NCBI GenBank assembly: GCA_023395555.1
Contig: JAEWYQ010000078.1
Location: 1-52,142, forward strand
Origin: Bacillota bacterium
Lineage (GTDB): Bacteria > Bacillota > Clostridia > Lachnospirales > Lachnospiraceae
Direction: 5' to 3'
Length of the DNA: 52,142 nucleotides
A model generated the notes under the pieces. That model was not told the origin of the DNA. It saw only the letters and a program-made list of their open reading frames with translations, and made no database searches. Below, in pieces: positions 24,453-32,635 of the stretch. The translations under genes were made by a program, and so were the position numbers. Every line of letters starts with the position of its first letter. Position 1 is the stretch's first letter.

Positions 24453-26138
24453 TCATCTGGTATCACTTTTATGAACATAGATTGAAGCTGCATTCAAGGT
24501 TGCCCTGCTGGGCTCCATTTCAACAAATCGGTCAACAACGAATCCCGCAGCGTTCATTTCTGTGATATAATCAGATTTATTTTTACTCCTTGCCGGGACA
24601 AGTGGAATATTCACCTGAAATTCCTTTCCGCTATTGGTTACCTGCCGCATGGACGGCGTTTCATAATCATCTCCTGTGATTGCTTTCCAATCTTCATAGG
24701 AGGCGACTGTGCCGCTGTATGCATCAGCATGGTAGTTCTGGCGGAAAAACAACATAGGTGCGCCCGGTTTCAGAGCAGCCTTCGCATTCGTCAGATACTT
24801 CTGGCGATCGCTATCAGTAATGAGCATGTGAAAGCCCATGCAGTCAATCGCTGCGTCAAAGGTGCCATCTATGCGCTCATTCACCATATCCATTACGGAA
24901 ACTGTTGCGGAGGAAAATTGCTCCAGCACTTGTTTTGACCGCTCTACTGCTGAAGGTGCAATATCAACGCCTTTATAAATACAGCCGAGCTTTGATAAAA
25001 TAATGCCGACAGCCCCCTCGCCGCAAGCGTATTCAATTACATTCTTTCCCTTGAGGCCGTTTTCATTCACCCATTCGGTCAATGCGGCGACAAGCACCTC
25101 ATCATCGTCCTGATGTCCCCAGATGGTTGCTCCACTGGCGTAAACCGCTTGATAACGCTTTTCATAAGCGAGGTAATAGGGAATATCTTGCATAAGCCGC
25201 AGTTCCTTCTTCATCTGCCCGACGAACCACAAGTATTCCTCATAACTCTCATATGGCGCGGGTTCAGTCAAACGGTAGTCTATAGGGGCATTTGGAAAAT
25301 CATCGTCCAAATAGCGCGGGAATAGGTGGATATGTAAATGTGCTCCAGAATTCGCATGCATTTCATAATTGATTTTCACGGCACCGGTTACCTTACGCAG
25401 TGCCGTTCCTACAAGCTGAACCTCGCGCATAAAGCTGACCATATCCTCAGAAGGCATATCCTCAAAGTGAAAGCAGTGCTTTCTCGGCATCACATACATT
25501 TTGCCGAAGAGTCGCCCCTGACCAGGGTATTCGCCGCAGACCCATACCTTATCGTTTATTTCCAGGTCTGTCTGTCCGTGCGGCGCAGGCTCAGCATTGC
25601 AGACCGGGCAAAATGCCGGGTCTGCCGCTTTCATAAATTCAGGATAACGGTAATGAAAGCTCCCGCCGCACCTTTCGTCCGACAAGTCTGCGGTCATTCG
25701 GCAGATTGGCAAATCGTGCGGTCCCACGAGGTTGCTCTCGGTTTCCACAAAACCGCATTTGCGGTATAAGCTCTTGGCTGGTATACCGGGTGCGTAGCCT
25801 TCGGGATAAGTTTCTACCGCAATAGGTTTCGTATGGTCAAGCTGCCGCAACGCAGTTTTCAATAGCCGGCTGCCGACACCTTTGCCGCGATACTTATCTG
25901 ACACAGCAAACCAGGTGATGCGGTTATTCGTCCGTGAAAATCCGATGAAGCCCATGCTGCTGCCGCTCATATAATCTACGGCAGTTAATGCCTCGTTTTT
26001 GCCTGCCTTGCTTTTGGCATATGAGATAAATTCCGGGTCCTTGCCCATATCAGCCGGATGACGAAAAATTGAAGATACCTCGGTCGCCAGTGTATACCAT
26101 GCAGGCATGTCCTTCTCAGTTGCAAAACGAATCAGCAT
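24453..26138 (-). CDS. Triple-domain fusion: GNAT acetyltransferase, HIT hydrolase, class I methyltransferase
   Basis: One 561-residue frame with three enzyme domains. Residues ~1-150 form a GNAT domain (acetyl-CoA loop RGKGVGSRLL at 84-93). Residues ~170-300 are a HIT domain with a CPVC metal-like pair (177-180) and the histidine triad HLHIHLF (267-273). Residues ~330-561 are a class I AdoMet methyltransferase (motif I VIEYACGEGAVG at 367-378, acidic motif II around VDIAPSAVERS). All key motifs look intact. GGAGG lies before the start. The substrate is unknown: HIT domains act on nucleotide conjugates, so a nucleotide-linked natural product or resistance role is possible. Confidence 0.88.
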   Translation of the reverse strand: MLIRFATEKDMPAWYTLATEVSSIFRHPADMGKDPEFISYAKSKAGKNEALTAVDYMSGSSMGFIGFSRTNNRITWFAVSDKYRGKGVGSRLLKTALRQLDHTKPIAVETYPEGYAPGIPAKSLYRKCGFVETESNLVGPHDLPICRMTADLSDERCGGSFHYRYPEFMKAADPAFCPVCNAEPAPHGQTDLEINDKVWVCGEYPGQGRLFGKMYVMPRKHCFHFEDMPSEDMVSFMREVQLVGTALRKVTGAVKINYEMHANSGAHLHIHLFPRYLDDDFPNAPIDYRLTEPAPYESYEEYLWFVGQMKKELRLMQDIPYYLAYEKRYQAVYASGATIWGHQDDDEVLVAALTEWVNENGLKGKNVIEYACGEGAVGIILSKLGCIYKGVDIAPSAVERSKQVLEQFSSATVSVMDMVNERIDGTFDAAIDCMGFHMLITDSDRQKYLTNAKAALKPGAPMLFFRQNYHADAYSGTVASYEDWKAITGDDYETPSMRQVTNSGKEFQVNIPLVPARSKNKSDYITEMNAAGFVVDRFVEMEPSRATLNAASIYVHKSDTR

Positions 26139-26177
26139 AAAGATTTTCCTCCCAATCAGTAATCCGTGGCTGTTTGA

Positions 26178-26210
26178 TTACGCTATCTGCAACAATTCTA
26201 ATGCCCGTTT
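26178..26210 (-). pseudogene. 10-codon relic of the 73-residue protein family
   Basis: Directly after the intact DUF1905/OmdA gene the minus strand reads KRALELLQIA and a stop. It matches the end (KRALELLTVA, stop) of the intact gene at 17054-17275 in 8 of 10 residues. A stop codon precedes it, so it is not expressed. It shows that both DUF1905 loci once had the same downstream gene. Confidence 0.6.
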
Positions 26211-26217
26211 TTAAATT

Positions 26218-26664
26218 TTAATTGCTCAACCGGTTTATCAATGCATTTATCCTATTTGTCTTTGTTTCTTGTTTTTTTGCAATCTCTATGTAATTTATCT
26301 GCTCGCGTTTTATATAATCCGGCTGCTTCTGAAACAGTTCCAACACACAGGCATCCTTCAGAATAGTTTCGATATGAGTTGGAATTACAAGTACCCGCTT
26401 TTTCGTGTCTTTTTCTAAAATCACATGCACGCTGTCTCCAAGATCTTTTCCGACAACCTGTTTGATAAATTCGTTATATACCAAATAATGCCCGTTTTTT
26501 GACGGCAGCAGCATATGATCGAACGGATGTCCATCCACCGTGATGCAAACTGGTACATTGCCTTTAGAACCAAAATGATCCAGCGCAGAATATGGGAAAT
26601 AGAATACATTCCATTGTATCTTGCCTTCGAGTCGCTTTATTACACTCTCAAATTCAAATCGCAT
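26218..26664 (-). CDS. DUF1905/YdeI-OmdA family protein
   Basis: A 148-residue protein. The N-terminal barrel is DUF1905 (residues ~1-90, with the PVCITVDGHPFDHML and NEFIKQVVGKDLGDSV stretches). The C-terminal helical part is OmdA-like (IPTHIETILKDACVLELFQKQ, shown by its recognisable first residues). YdeI-type proteins are linked to peptide or bacteriocin tolerance in some bacteria, which is notable because a peptide-natural-product island begins 310 bp away; a role in self-protection is speculative. A 5'-truncated paralogue lies at 17304-17531. Confidence 0.82.
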   Translation of the reverse strand: MRFEFESVIKRLEGKIQWNVFYFPYSALDHFGSKGNVPVCITVDGHPFDHMLLPSKNGHYLVYNEFIKQVVGKDLGDSVHVILEKDTKKRVLVIPTHIETILKDACVLELFQKQPDYIKREQINYIEIAKKQETKTNRINALINRLSN

Positions 26665-26973
26665 ACAACAACTCTCCTTTACGAAAGGTTTTTTCGGAAG
26701 CTACACCCGATAATAGCTATATCTCCAACTCCATTTTGCTCATTCCCTGCTGTTTCATATCCCATAGATATTGTATGGAAATCCTCCATTCCCGTCTAAG
26801 GAAGTGGCACAACAGACAGCATGGGTGATGTCTGTATATTCCCAATAGGATGCCCAAAAGTCATGAACCCCGATACCTCGTTACCTGTAATGCTTTAAAT
26901 ACCCAGAAAGATCAATTTGCTTCAATATTATCGTTTTTTTTAATTAAGAAATCATAAATGGATTATTTTGTAT
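26665..26973. other. Gene-free interval between DUF1905/OmdA and the exporter
   Basis: Contains a small stem (CCTTTacgAAAGG) just upstream of the DUF1905 gene and short open frames without ribosome sites. No promoter, terminator or gene could be supported. The AT-rich end at ~26935-26955, with a run of T, may mark the transcript end of the exporter gene. Confidence 0.4.
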
Positions 26974-28632
26974 TTACCTTAATCTCTCAATTTTTCCATC
27001 TTCAATCTTATAAATAATATCCATGCCTGCAAGATTTTCATATTTATGTGTGATTAGCAGAACCGTCTTCTCCTTCATTTCATTGATAATTATATCATGA
27101 AAATAGGAATCCGACTCAACATCAAAGCCACTTGATGCCTCATCAAGAATAATATATGGAGTATCCTTCATTAATGCTCTTGCGACTGCAAGCTTCTGCT
27201 TCTCTCCGCCAGACAGTCTCGCTCCATTATCACCAATGATACTATTCTCTCCATTTGGCATTTTTTTCAGATATCCGGCTACTCCACTCTTATGGTAAAC
27301 ATAAGCCAAATGCTTTCTGTTGTTACTATTTCCTAAATCAATATTCTCTTTTATTGTCCTGCTAAATAAATAAGGATTTTGACTAACTACTGAAAACAGT
27401 TCTCTATAAGCATTTAAATCCATATTATTAATATCCATCCTACCAAGTTCCACTTTCCCTGATCTAGGATCAAGGAATCGGAGCAGTATATTTATAATCG
27501 TGGATTTTCCGCTTCCATTTGGTCCAATTATCGCAACCTTAGCACCGATAGGAATTAAAAATGATATATCTGCTAATACTTCTCTTTCATCATATGAGAA
27601 ACAGACATTCTCAAAAGTAATATCGCCCAAATCAACATTCGTAATGACACCGCTCATCTCCTCATTCATGTCTAAAAACTCAAATAACCTTTTAGCAGAC
27701 GGCATGATTCGTGCCATTATTAATTTTATATTTAGAACTGCTGAGATAGGAGATGTAACATAACTGCTGTATGATATAAAGGCAAAGAGTCCTCCTAGTG
27801 ACAATTTCCCATTAATTAATAATATACCGCCAAAAATATATAATACTGCTGAGACAAACCAGCCAAGAAAAATCTCCATGAACATATTCCATGCATCTAA
27901 CATCGTAAAACGCTTATGTTGCTTTAATAACCCCTGTTCTTTATCGTTAAATTCTTTTTCCTTTATTTCATAGCTGTTCCATAGCTTAATTTCTTTCATG
28001 CCACTGATTGTATCTGACATCCATGATGCAAAATCCCTATATTTTTCTATATATTCAGACGTTTTTGTCTCCCTTAATCCGGCAAGCTTTTTAACAGTGA
28101 CATACTTAATGGGTACCATTGTTAAAACTAATATTGTTAACAGCGGGCTAATAACAACCAGTCCCGCCAGTCCACTGATGATTCGGAACATATAGCTAAT
28201 GAGCGCAACATTATAGCTGTCTGTTAATGACGACACAGTACTCACATCCGCGGACATAGAGCTTATAATCTCAGACGCATTTCTATCTGTAAAATATTCA
28301 GATTTTAATCTTAATAATTTACGAAAAGAGCGATAATACAGCCTATATTCTGATTCATTGTGAATATCCGCAAAAAGGGATGCCAATGCTATTTCAATAG
28401 ACTGATTAACCAAAATTATTCCTAAGAGCAGTATGACCGATAATATAATAATAACAAGATTCCGATTGATTAACCCATCGTCTGTTATCCTTTTAATCAC
28501 AAGTGGTTGAAAAAAACCTAAAATTGTGGTTATTATAGTACAGGTTGCCACAATAGTAATTTTCTTTTTATCCGGATTAAGAAATCGGATGATACGCTTC
28601 AATAATCTCCAATCGAATTTTTTCTTTTTCAT
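26974..28632 (-). CDS. ABC exporter (fused membrane and ATPase domains)
   Basis: A 552-residue ABCB-type half-transporter. Six transmembrane helices occupy residues ~15-300. The ATPase follows with Walker A GPNGSGKST (~residue 372), signature LSGGEKQKLAVARAL and Walker B YIILDEASSGFD. There is no N-terminal C39 peptidase domain, so leader removal must be done by another protein; the S8-like protease encoded 63 bp upstream is the obvious candidate. It is the last gene of the peptide island and probably exports the mature product. A homodimer in the membrane is expected. Confidence 0.93.
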   Translation of the reverse strand: MKKKKFDWRLLKRIIRFLNPDKKKITIVATCTIITTILGFFQPLVIKRITDDGLINRNLVIIILSVILLLGIILVNQSIEIALASLFADIHNESEYRLYYRSFRKLLRLKSEYFTDRNASEIISSMSADVSTVSSLTDSYNVALISYMFRIISGLAGLVVISPLLTILVLTMVPIKYVTVKKLAGLRETKTSEYIEKYRDFASWMSDTISGMKEIKLWNSYEIKEKEFNDKEQGLLKQHKRFTMLDAWNMFMEIFLGWFVSAVLYIFGGILLINGKLSLGGLFAFISYSSYVTSPISAVLNIKLIMARIMPSAKRLFEFLDMNEEMSGVITNVDLGDITFENVCFSYDEREVLADISFLIPIGAKVAIIGPNGSGKSTIINILLRFLDPRSGKVELGRMDINNMDLNAYRELFSVVSQNPYLFSRTIKENIDLGNSNNRKHLAYVYHKSGVAGYLKKMPNGENSIIGDNGARLSGGEKQKLAVARALMKDTPYIILDEASSGFDVESDSYFHDIIINEMKEKTVLLITHKYENLAGMDIIYKIEDGKIERLR

Positions 28633-28695
28633 AATGCCCTCAATCTATTTCTTCCTTTTCAAATTCAAATGGTTTTTTCATATAACTCTATATTT

Positions 28696-29847
28696 TCAAG
28701 ACAGTGATTCTATTATTTGGCTATAGAGTATGTTTACTCCCTGCTCATTTAAATAATGCGGCAATACTTCCTCTTCAAACGACATATCATAATAAAAGCC
28801 CTCAGCTATTTCATTGTATAATAGCAGGAAAAGAACACCGTCTGATATCACATTTAGATAGTATTCTATTCCCCTGCCAATATTTATTGGATCTGTTTTA
28901 TACCATCCATTTTCAAAATCAGATTTGACAATACAATCGCATAGGATTGAACAAGAATATCCATTTGCTTCAAATGTTTCCTGAAGTCTTTTTAATAGAT
29001 AACATTGATTACTTTGGTTCACTCTATCATATTGAAACAAAACTACCGGAATGCTGTCATCCGGATTTTTCCTGAAAATGATATCCCAACCTTGGTCTTC
29101 AACGCTGGAGTCTGAATTTTTCATAAATGTGCGAAGGACACTGTGCTTTGTTAGTTTTCCTTTATTTTTTATGATATTGCCTGCAATTTCCGCACAAACC
29201 CGTGGCACTAAGATACTGTTTGAATATTCGCAATTTAATTGGTATTCTTTCCTTAATCTGCTGAGTATTGAAGTTTCTGTATAGGATATAACTAATTCTA
29301 TCCCATCCGTAGGATTTTTGACAACTGTGATTCCTATTCCCTTTTCATGGGTGGCCCTCTTTACTCCTATGACCGTCGAAAATGCGGCAGGATAGGTAAG
29401 TGTAAAATCATTTGAAGCCGCAGATACAATAATTGTACTTTTTATACTTTTTAACAATGGAAGCATTCGCCTGGCATAAAGAAGGTTTAATACACCAATG
29501 CTTACTGACACAATATTAAAATTATTACTTATGCAATAATCCAGTGCATTTTCCAATCCCTGAAACGTATTTTTTCCAAGTTCGTCTGATATTGACAGGT
29601 TTACAATCTGCACTCTGTCTAAAACATTTTTCTCATACAGACTCTCAATTAATAAAGCCGTACATAATGTCGAATGATGAAAAGGCAGCTCAGCCCCAGG
29701 GGTAACGAAAGTCTTTGCCGAATCCGCTTTCCCACAAGAAACAATGGTTGTTTTCCCTAAATAATATGGAACAAGCGTCTTTAAAACCTGTGGTTCAATA
29801 TCATTATCAATGACACCTATTTTTAACGGCTGCTTAAAGTATTCCAT
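28696..29847 (-). CDS. S8 (subtilisin-like) protease of the peptide island
   Basis: About 383 residues, no signal peptide. The triad can be placed as D14 (GVIDND), H58 (FHHSTLCTAL) and S211 (SNSILVPRVCAEIAG, where other subtilases read GTSMAAP). The oxyanion Asn is N146 in SAASND. The motifs are strongly diverged, notably the loss of GT before the serine and of HGTH. The protein is followed by ~170 residues I cannot assign. The start at 29847 follows AGGTGATT and lies one base after the stop of the FtsX-type gene. Probable role: cytosolic leader cleavage of the six-cysteine peptides. Confidence 0.75.
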   Translation of the reverse strand: MEYFKQPLKIGVIDNDIEPQVLKTLVPYYLGKTTIVSCGKADSAKTFVTPGAELPFHHSTLCTALLIESLYEKNVLDRVQIVNLSISDELGKNTFQGLENALDYCISNNFNIVSVSIGVLNLLYARRMLPLLKSIKSTIIVSAASNDFTLTYPAAFSTVIGVKRATHEKGIGITVVKNPTDGIELVISYTETSILSRLRKEYQLNCEYSNSILVPRVCAEIAGNIIKNKGKLTKHSVLRTFMKNSDSSVEDQGWDIIFRKNPDDSIPVVLFQYDRVNQSNQCYLLKRLQETFEANGYSCSILCDCIVKSDFENGWYKTDPINIGRGIEYYLNVISDGVLFLLLYNEIAEGFYYDMSFEEEVLPHYLNEQGVNILYSQIIESLS

Positions 29848-29848
29848 T

Positions 29849-31720
29849 CTAATCACCTCTGGTACTAAGTAACAAGATAGGCTCAACGCCAAGGTTCCGG
29901 TTGACGAGAAGCAGGGAGGCTATCAGCATAAAGGAGGACAGCAAGACTGGAATGGCAAAGAAAGGGAGCCATTCCTGGTCAGGTATATCCCCGTCAAGGC
30001 TTTCCAGTAATTCTGAATCCGCTTCATTCTGAACCCAATTGCTATATTTCATGCTATAACCTGCCTGGTCTGTCCCCTCTGATGTCCATGCCTTATGGAT
30101 AAGGAGGCTGCCTCCGATACTCCCGATGGCTGTGGCGGCAATCGTCAAGAGCAGTATTCCACTGATAATGGAAATACCGCATTGCCTCCGGCTCATCCCC
30201 AGGGAACGTTCTACTGCCGTACGCTTTTTCTGCTTTACCACAAAGAAATACAGCAGGAGCATCAGAACTGAAAGGGCAGAGAGCAGACCTATGGCACCCA
30301 GGAGCACCGCAACCTGTCTCGTGCTTTTTAAATCGCCGCTGATTTGTTCATAGCCATTGTCATCATAAGTGATTTCCAGCAGACTGCTTTCCGGCACTGC
30401 TTTTGCAAAAGCTGCTTCAAATTGGTCGATAGAGCCGTTGGGTATCTGGAAAGAGGTGGTTGTGTTCTGCATGGGGCCAAAGTCCACGATATTATTCTCG
30501 TCCGAAGCCTTCACTGATTTTGAAGGGAGGATTACCATATTCCGTGCCATTTCAGTCGCGCCAGAATATCCGCCCTGTTTTCCGCCTGTATACCGGTAGA
30601 TACCAACAATCTCATAGCTTGCTTCCCAAAAGACAGGATAAAGTTCCCCCCTGGCATTCAGCAACGAAAAACTTAAACCGCCAAATCCATAGCCAAACAA
30701 ATAGCTTGGATCCATGTTGTAATCCGCAAAATAGAGCGGAAGGGTAAGGGCGTCTCCTACGGAAAGCTTGTTGGCCTGGGCAAATTCACTTGTAATCAGG
30801 CAAACCGCTTTCCCCTCCCGGAATTCTTCCTCTGTAATCTCCCTGCCCTGGGCAATATTGGCTTCACTGGAATGAAATGCAGGCAGGAGCTTTAAGCTTT
30901 CGGTAGGGAGAACCGGGATGGTTTCATCAAGCTGATGCAGTGTTTCTATAAAGGTCATCCAATACCTTCCCCTGCCGGTCTGATAGAAATTCTCTGTTAC
31001 TTCTTCACAGGATAGAAGCCCGCTAATACTTAGTTCACTCTCTATCTTTTTACCTGTTTTATCATACTGGCTGGAATATATGCACCTCCATGGTACATAC
31101 ACAGACCGTACCTCGGCCGGTGCTTCTGCAAATGTGTTCACATTTCTGGCAAGGTTGGCAATATAGGTCTTCTCGGCATATAAGGGTTCAGGACTCTCTG
31201 TATCCCGATCACAGTACCATAACTGTTTACTGCTGCCAATATATTCTCCTAAAAATACATTTTTAACATTAACAAGAACAGGCTCATCAGGAATGCAATC
31301 CTCTACTGGGCTAAACTCTACAATAGAGTAACCCTCTACAAATCCGGGCATATCTGCATATCTTACTTTATGGTCCGGCAGATATGCGCCATAATAAGGA
31401 CGTTTTTCCGGCCCCACCAGATAATCCCCTCCTTCAAATTCCAGGACAGAATCCGGTATTACCCTATTATAAACCGAGGAGTCATAGTTCGTATAGCTTT
31501 TCGATGCGGCATCCCAAATACTGATGACCTTTATGGAGTCTTCCTTTTGTGTAACAGTCCCGATTGTAGTGAACATATCTTCTGCTTCATTTAGCTTCCT
31601 GGTCGTATCACTCCATAAATAAATGCCAAATACCAGCAGCATGGTGCTCATAGCGACCAACAGGAAAAATAGCAGGAGCTTAAACGGAGTACGTAAGAGT
31701 TGCTTTATGCTATTTACCAT
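29849..31720 (-). CDS. MacB/FtsX-type ABC permease
   Basis: About 623 residues. A single N-terminal transmembrane helix (residues ~10-35) is followed by a large extracytoplasmic domain of ~430 residues, then three C-terminal helices (~470-495, ~520-545, ~590-612). The FtsX region (LLGAIGLLSALSVLMLLLYFF start) is typical of MacB and LolCE. The start at 31720 follows AGGAGG; the in-frame ATG at 31750 does not. It lies next to the precursors and shares the island's solo ATPase (35168-35848) with the other permease. This pair may give self-immunity or help release the peptide. Confidence 0.85.
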   Translation of the reverse strand: MVNSIKQLLRTPFKLLLFFLLVAMSTMLLVFGIYLWSDTTRKLNEAEDMFTTIGTVTQKEDSIKVISIWDAASKSYTNYDSSVYNRVIPDSVLEFEGGDYLVGPEKRPYYGAYLPDHKVRYADMPGFVEGYSIVEFSPVEDCIPDEPVLVNVKNVFLGEYIGSSKQLWYCDRDTESPEPLYAEKTYIANLARNVNTFAEAPAEVRSVYVPWRCIYSSQYDKTGKKIESELSISGLLSCEEVTENFYQTGRGRYWMTFIETLHQLDETIPVLPTESLKLLPAFHSSEANIAQGREITEEEFREGKAVCLITSEFAQANKLSVGDALTLPLYFADYNMDPSYLFGYGFGGLSFSLLNARGELYPVFWEASYEIVGIYRYTGGKQGGYSGATEMARNMVILPSKSVKASDENNIVDFGPMQNTTTSFQIPNGSIDQFEAAFAKAVPESSLLEITYDDNGYEQISGDLKSTRQVAVLLGAIGLLSALSVLMLLLYFFVVKQKKRTAVERSLGMSRRQCGISIISGILLLTIAATAIGSIGGSLLIHKAWTSEGTDQAGYSMKYSNWVQNEADSELLESLDGDIPDQEWLPFFAIPVLLSSFMLIASLLLVNRNLGVEPILLLSTRGD

Positions 31721-31737
31721 ATTCCTTCCTCCTAATG

Positions 31738-31769
31738 AAAGCAGACCCATATTGATGTGGGCCTGCTTT
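31738..31769 (-). terminator. Hairpin between the precursor genes and the export genes
   Basis: AAAGCAG (31738-31744) and CTGCTTT (31763-31769) are exact reverse complements, extended inward by CCCA/TGGG. It lies between precursor 1 and the permease gene, whose AGGAGG follows directly. With no strong T run it may be a partial terminator or a processing site that makes precursor mRNA more abundant than the downstream genes. Confidence 0.5.
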
Positions 31770-31843
31770 ATTCAAATATAAAGCATACTTTTTACATGAC
31801 GCTATAGATCAAACCTTTTACATGGTATTACGGAGCAGGCTTT

Positions 31844-32044
31844 TTAAGTGTACTTTGCACTCTGCCCACCAAATACCACTTCATATGATAGAACTGTTTT
31901 GACTGCATTGAATGCAGTTAGAGATGCCTCTGTTAAGCCGGTGCATATACATGAATAGCATGTTGCACACGTACCAACGCATAGGCAAAGAAAAGAAAAT
32001 ATGGACTGTGCTTCATGTGGATCAATTTTTTTGATTTTTTTCAT
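31844..32044 (-). CDS. Six-cysteine RiPP precursor peptide 1
   Basis: A 66-residue peptide with a short basic leader (MKKIKKID) and AQSIFSFL before six cysteines at 20, 22, 26, 29, 32 and 34, spaced CxCx3Cx2Cx2CxC. A ~32-residue polar tail ends GQSAKYT. The arrangement of a short leader, a dense Cys cluster and a polar tail next to a radical SAM/SPASM gene resembles the clostridial Cys-rich bacteriocin precursors (CLI_3235-like), though I do not see a close match. It shares 44 of 66 residues with precursor 2. The cysteines would be thioether-crosslinked. AGGGAGGTAGC precedes the ATG. Confidence 0.85.
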   Translation of the reverse strand: MKKIKKIDPHEAQSIFSFLCLCVGTCATCYSCICTGLTEASLTAFNAVKTVLSYEVVFGGQSAKYT

Positions 32045-32099
32045 CTGCTACCTCCCTAATGAAGCATATTTTTTACATGGCGTTACGAAGCAAACTTAC

Positions 32100-32300
32100 T
32101 TAGGTGTATTTTGCACCTTGATCACCAAATACTACTGCAAATGTTTGAGCTGTTTTGGATGCAGTGAATCCATTTTGAGATGCCTCTGATGAACCGGTGC
32201 ACCCACATGAAACGCATGTTGTACACGTGCCAATGCACGGGCATAAAAAAGAAAATATGGACTGTGCTGCCTGGGAATCAATTTTTTTAATCTTTTTCAT
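32100..32300 (-). CDS. Six-cysteine RiPP precursor peptide 2
   Basis: A 66-residue paralogue of precursor 1 with the same leader and identical Cys positions (20, 22, 26, 29, 32, 34) and the same spacing. Residues between the cysteines differ at 21, 23, 27, 30 and 33, while the GTC and SC context is kept. The tail ends GDQGAKYT. Variation is concentrated in the tail and between cysteines, as expected for two products of one maturation system. AGGAGGTAGC precedes the ATG. This copy lies nearest to the ACP-like gene and is transcribed first. Confidence 0.85.
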   Translation of the reverse strand: MKKIKKIDSQAAQSIFSFLCPCIGTCTTCVSCGCTGSSEASQNGFTASKTAQTFAVVFGDQGAKYT

Positions 32301-32371
32301 CTGCTACCTCCTATTAATTTTATTTTTTTGTATGCTTTATAATGAATATAAAAGAGTTGTTCCAGCTACTT

Positions 32372-32635
32372 TCACATATGCAATTTAGCTTCGACAGACT
32401 TCTGTATATCCGCCAAAGTAAAAAATCCATTTTCAGAAATATCCTCTGGTTCAAAAAAGATATCAAAGGCTTCCTCAATACACATTAACAATTGATAAAG
32501 CTGTATACCGCTTAATTTGAAGCGGGAAGACGTCAACGGCACATACAGCATTTCCTCCTGGAAACTCTCGTTAAAACCAAATTTAGTCTTTAATATATTA
32601 CCAATCGTGTCTATTACCGAATCTTGTATTCTCAT
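32372..32635 (-). CDS. Acyl-carrier-protein-like maturation protein
   Basis: An 87-residue protein with the four-helix pattern of acyl carrier proteins. The last half (CIEEAFDIFFEPEDI) lines up with helix II and III of ACP. At the place of the DSL phosphopantetheine site it has LSGI (residues 41-44), so the aligned position is Gly43 rather than Ser, and normal pantetheinylation is doubtful. Clostridial Cys-rich peptide clusters contain an ACP-related protein (TIGR04069-like). Its start overlaps the stop of the upstream maturation gene by 4 bp. It probably serves as a scaffold or docking protein. Confidence 0.65.
   Translation of the reverse strand: MRIQDSVIDTIGNILKTKFGFNESFQEEMLYVPLTSSRFKLSGIQLYQLLMCIEEAFDIFFEPEDISENGFFTLADIQKSVEAKLHM

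Larger units (their letters stand above)
31816..32311. repeat. Tandem duplication carrying the two precursor genes
   Basis: Two units of about 255 bp in direct order (31816-~32055 and 32071-32311). The stops of the two peptide genes are 256 bp apart, as are their starts, and the duplication includes the 3' flank and the ribosome site. A third trace, 31781-31804, matches 32062-32085 in 21 of 24 bases and suggests an older lost copy. Confidence 0.8.

Noticed and set aside
31781..31804. A third intact precursor gene
   Set aside because: Only a 24-bp flank fragment remains, with no reading frame.
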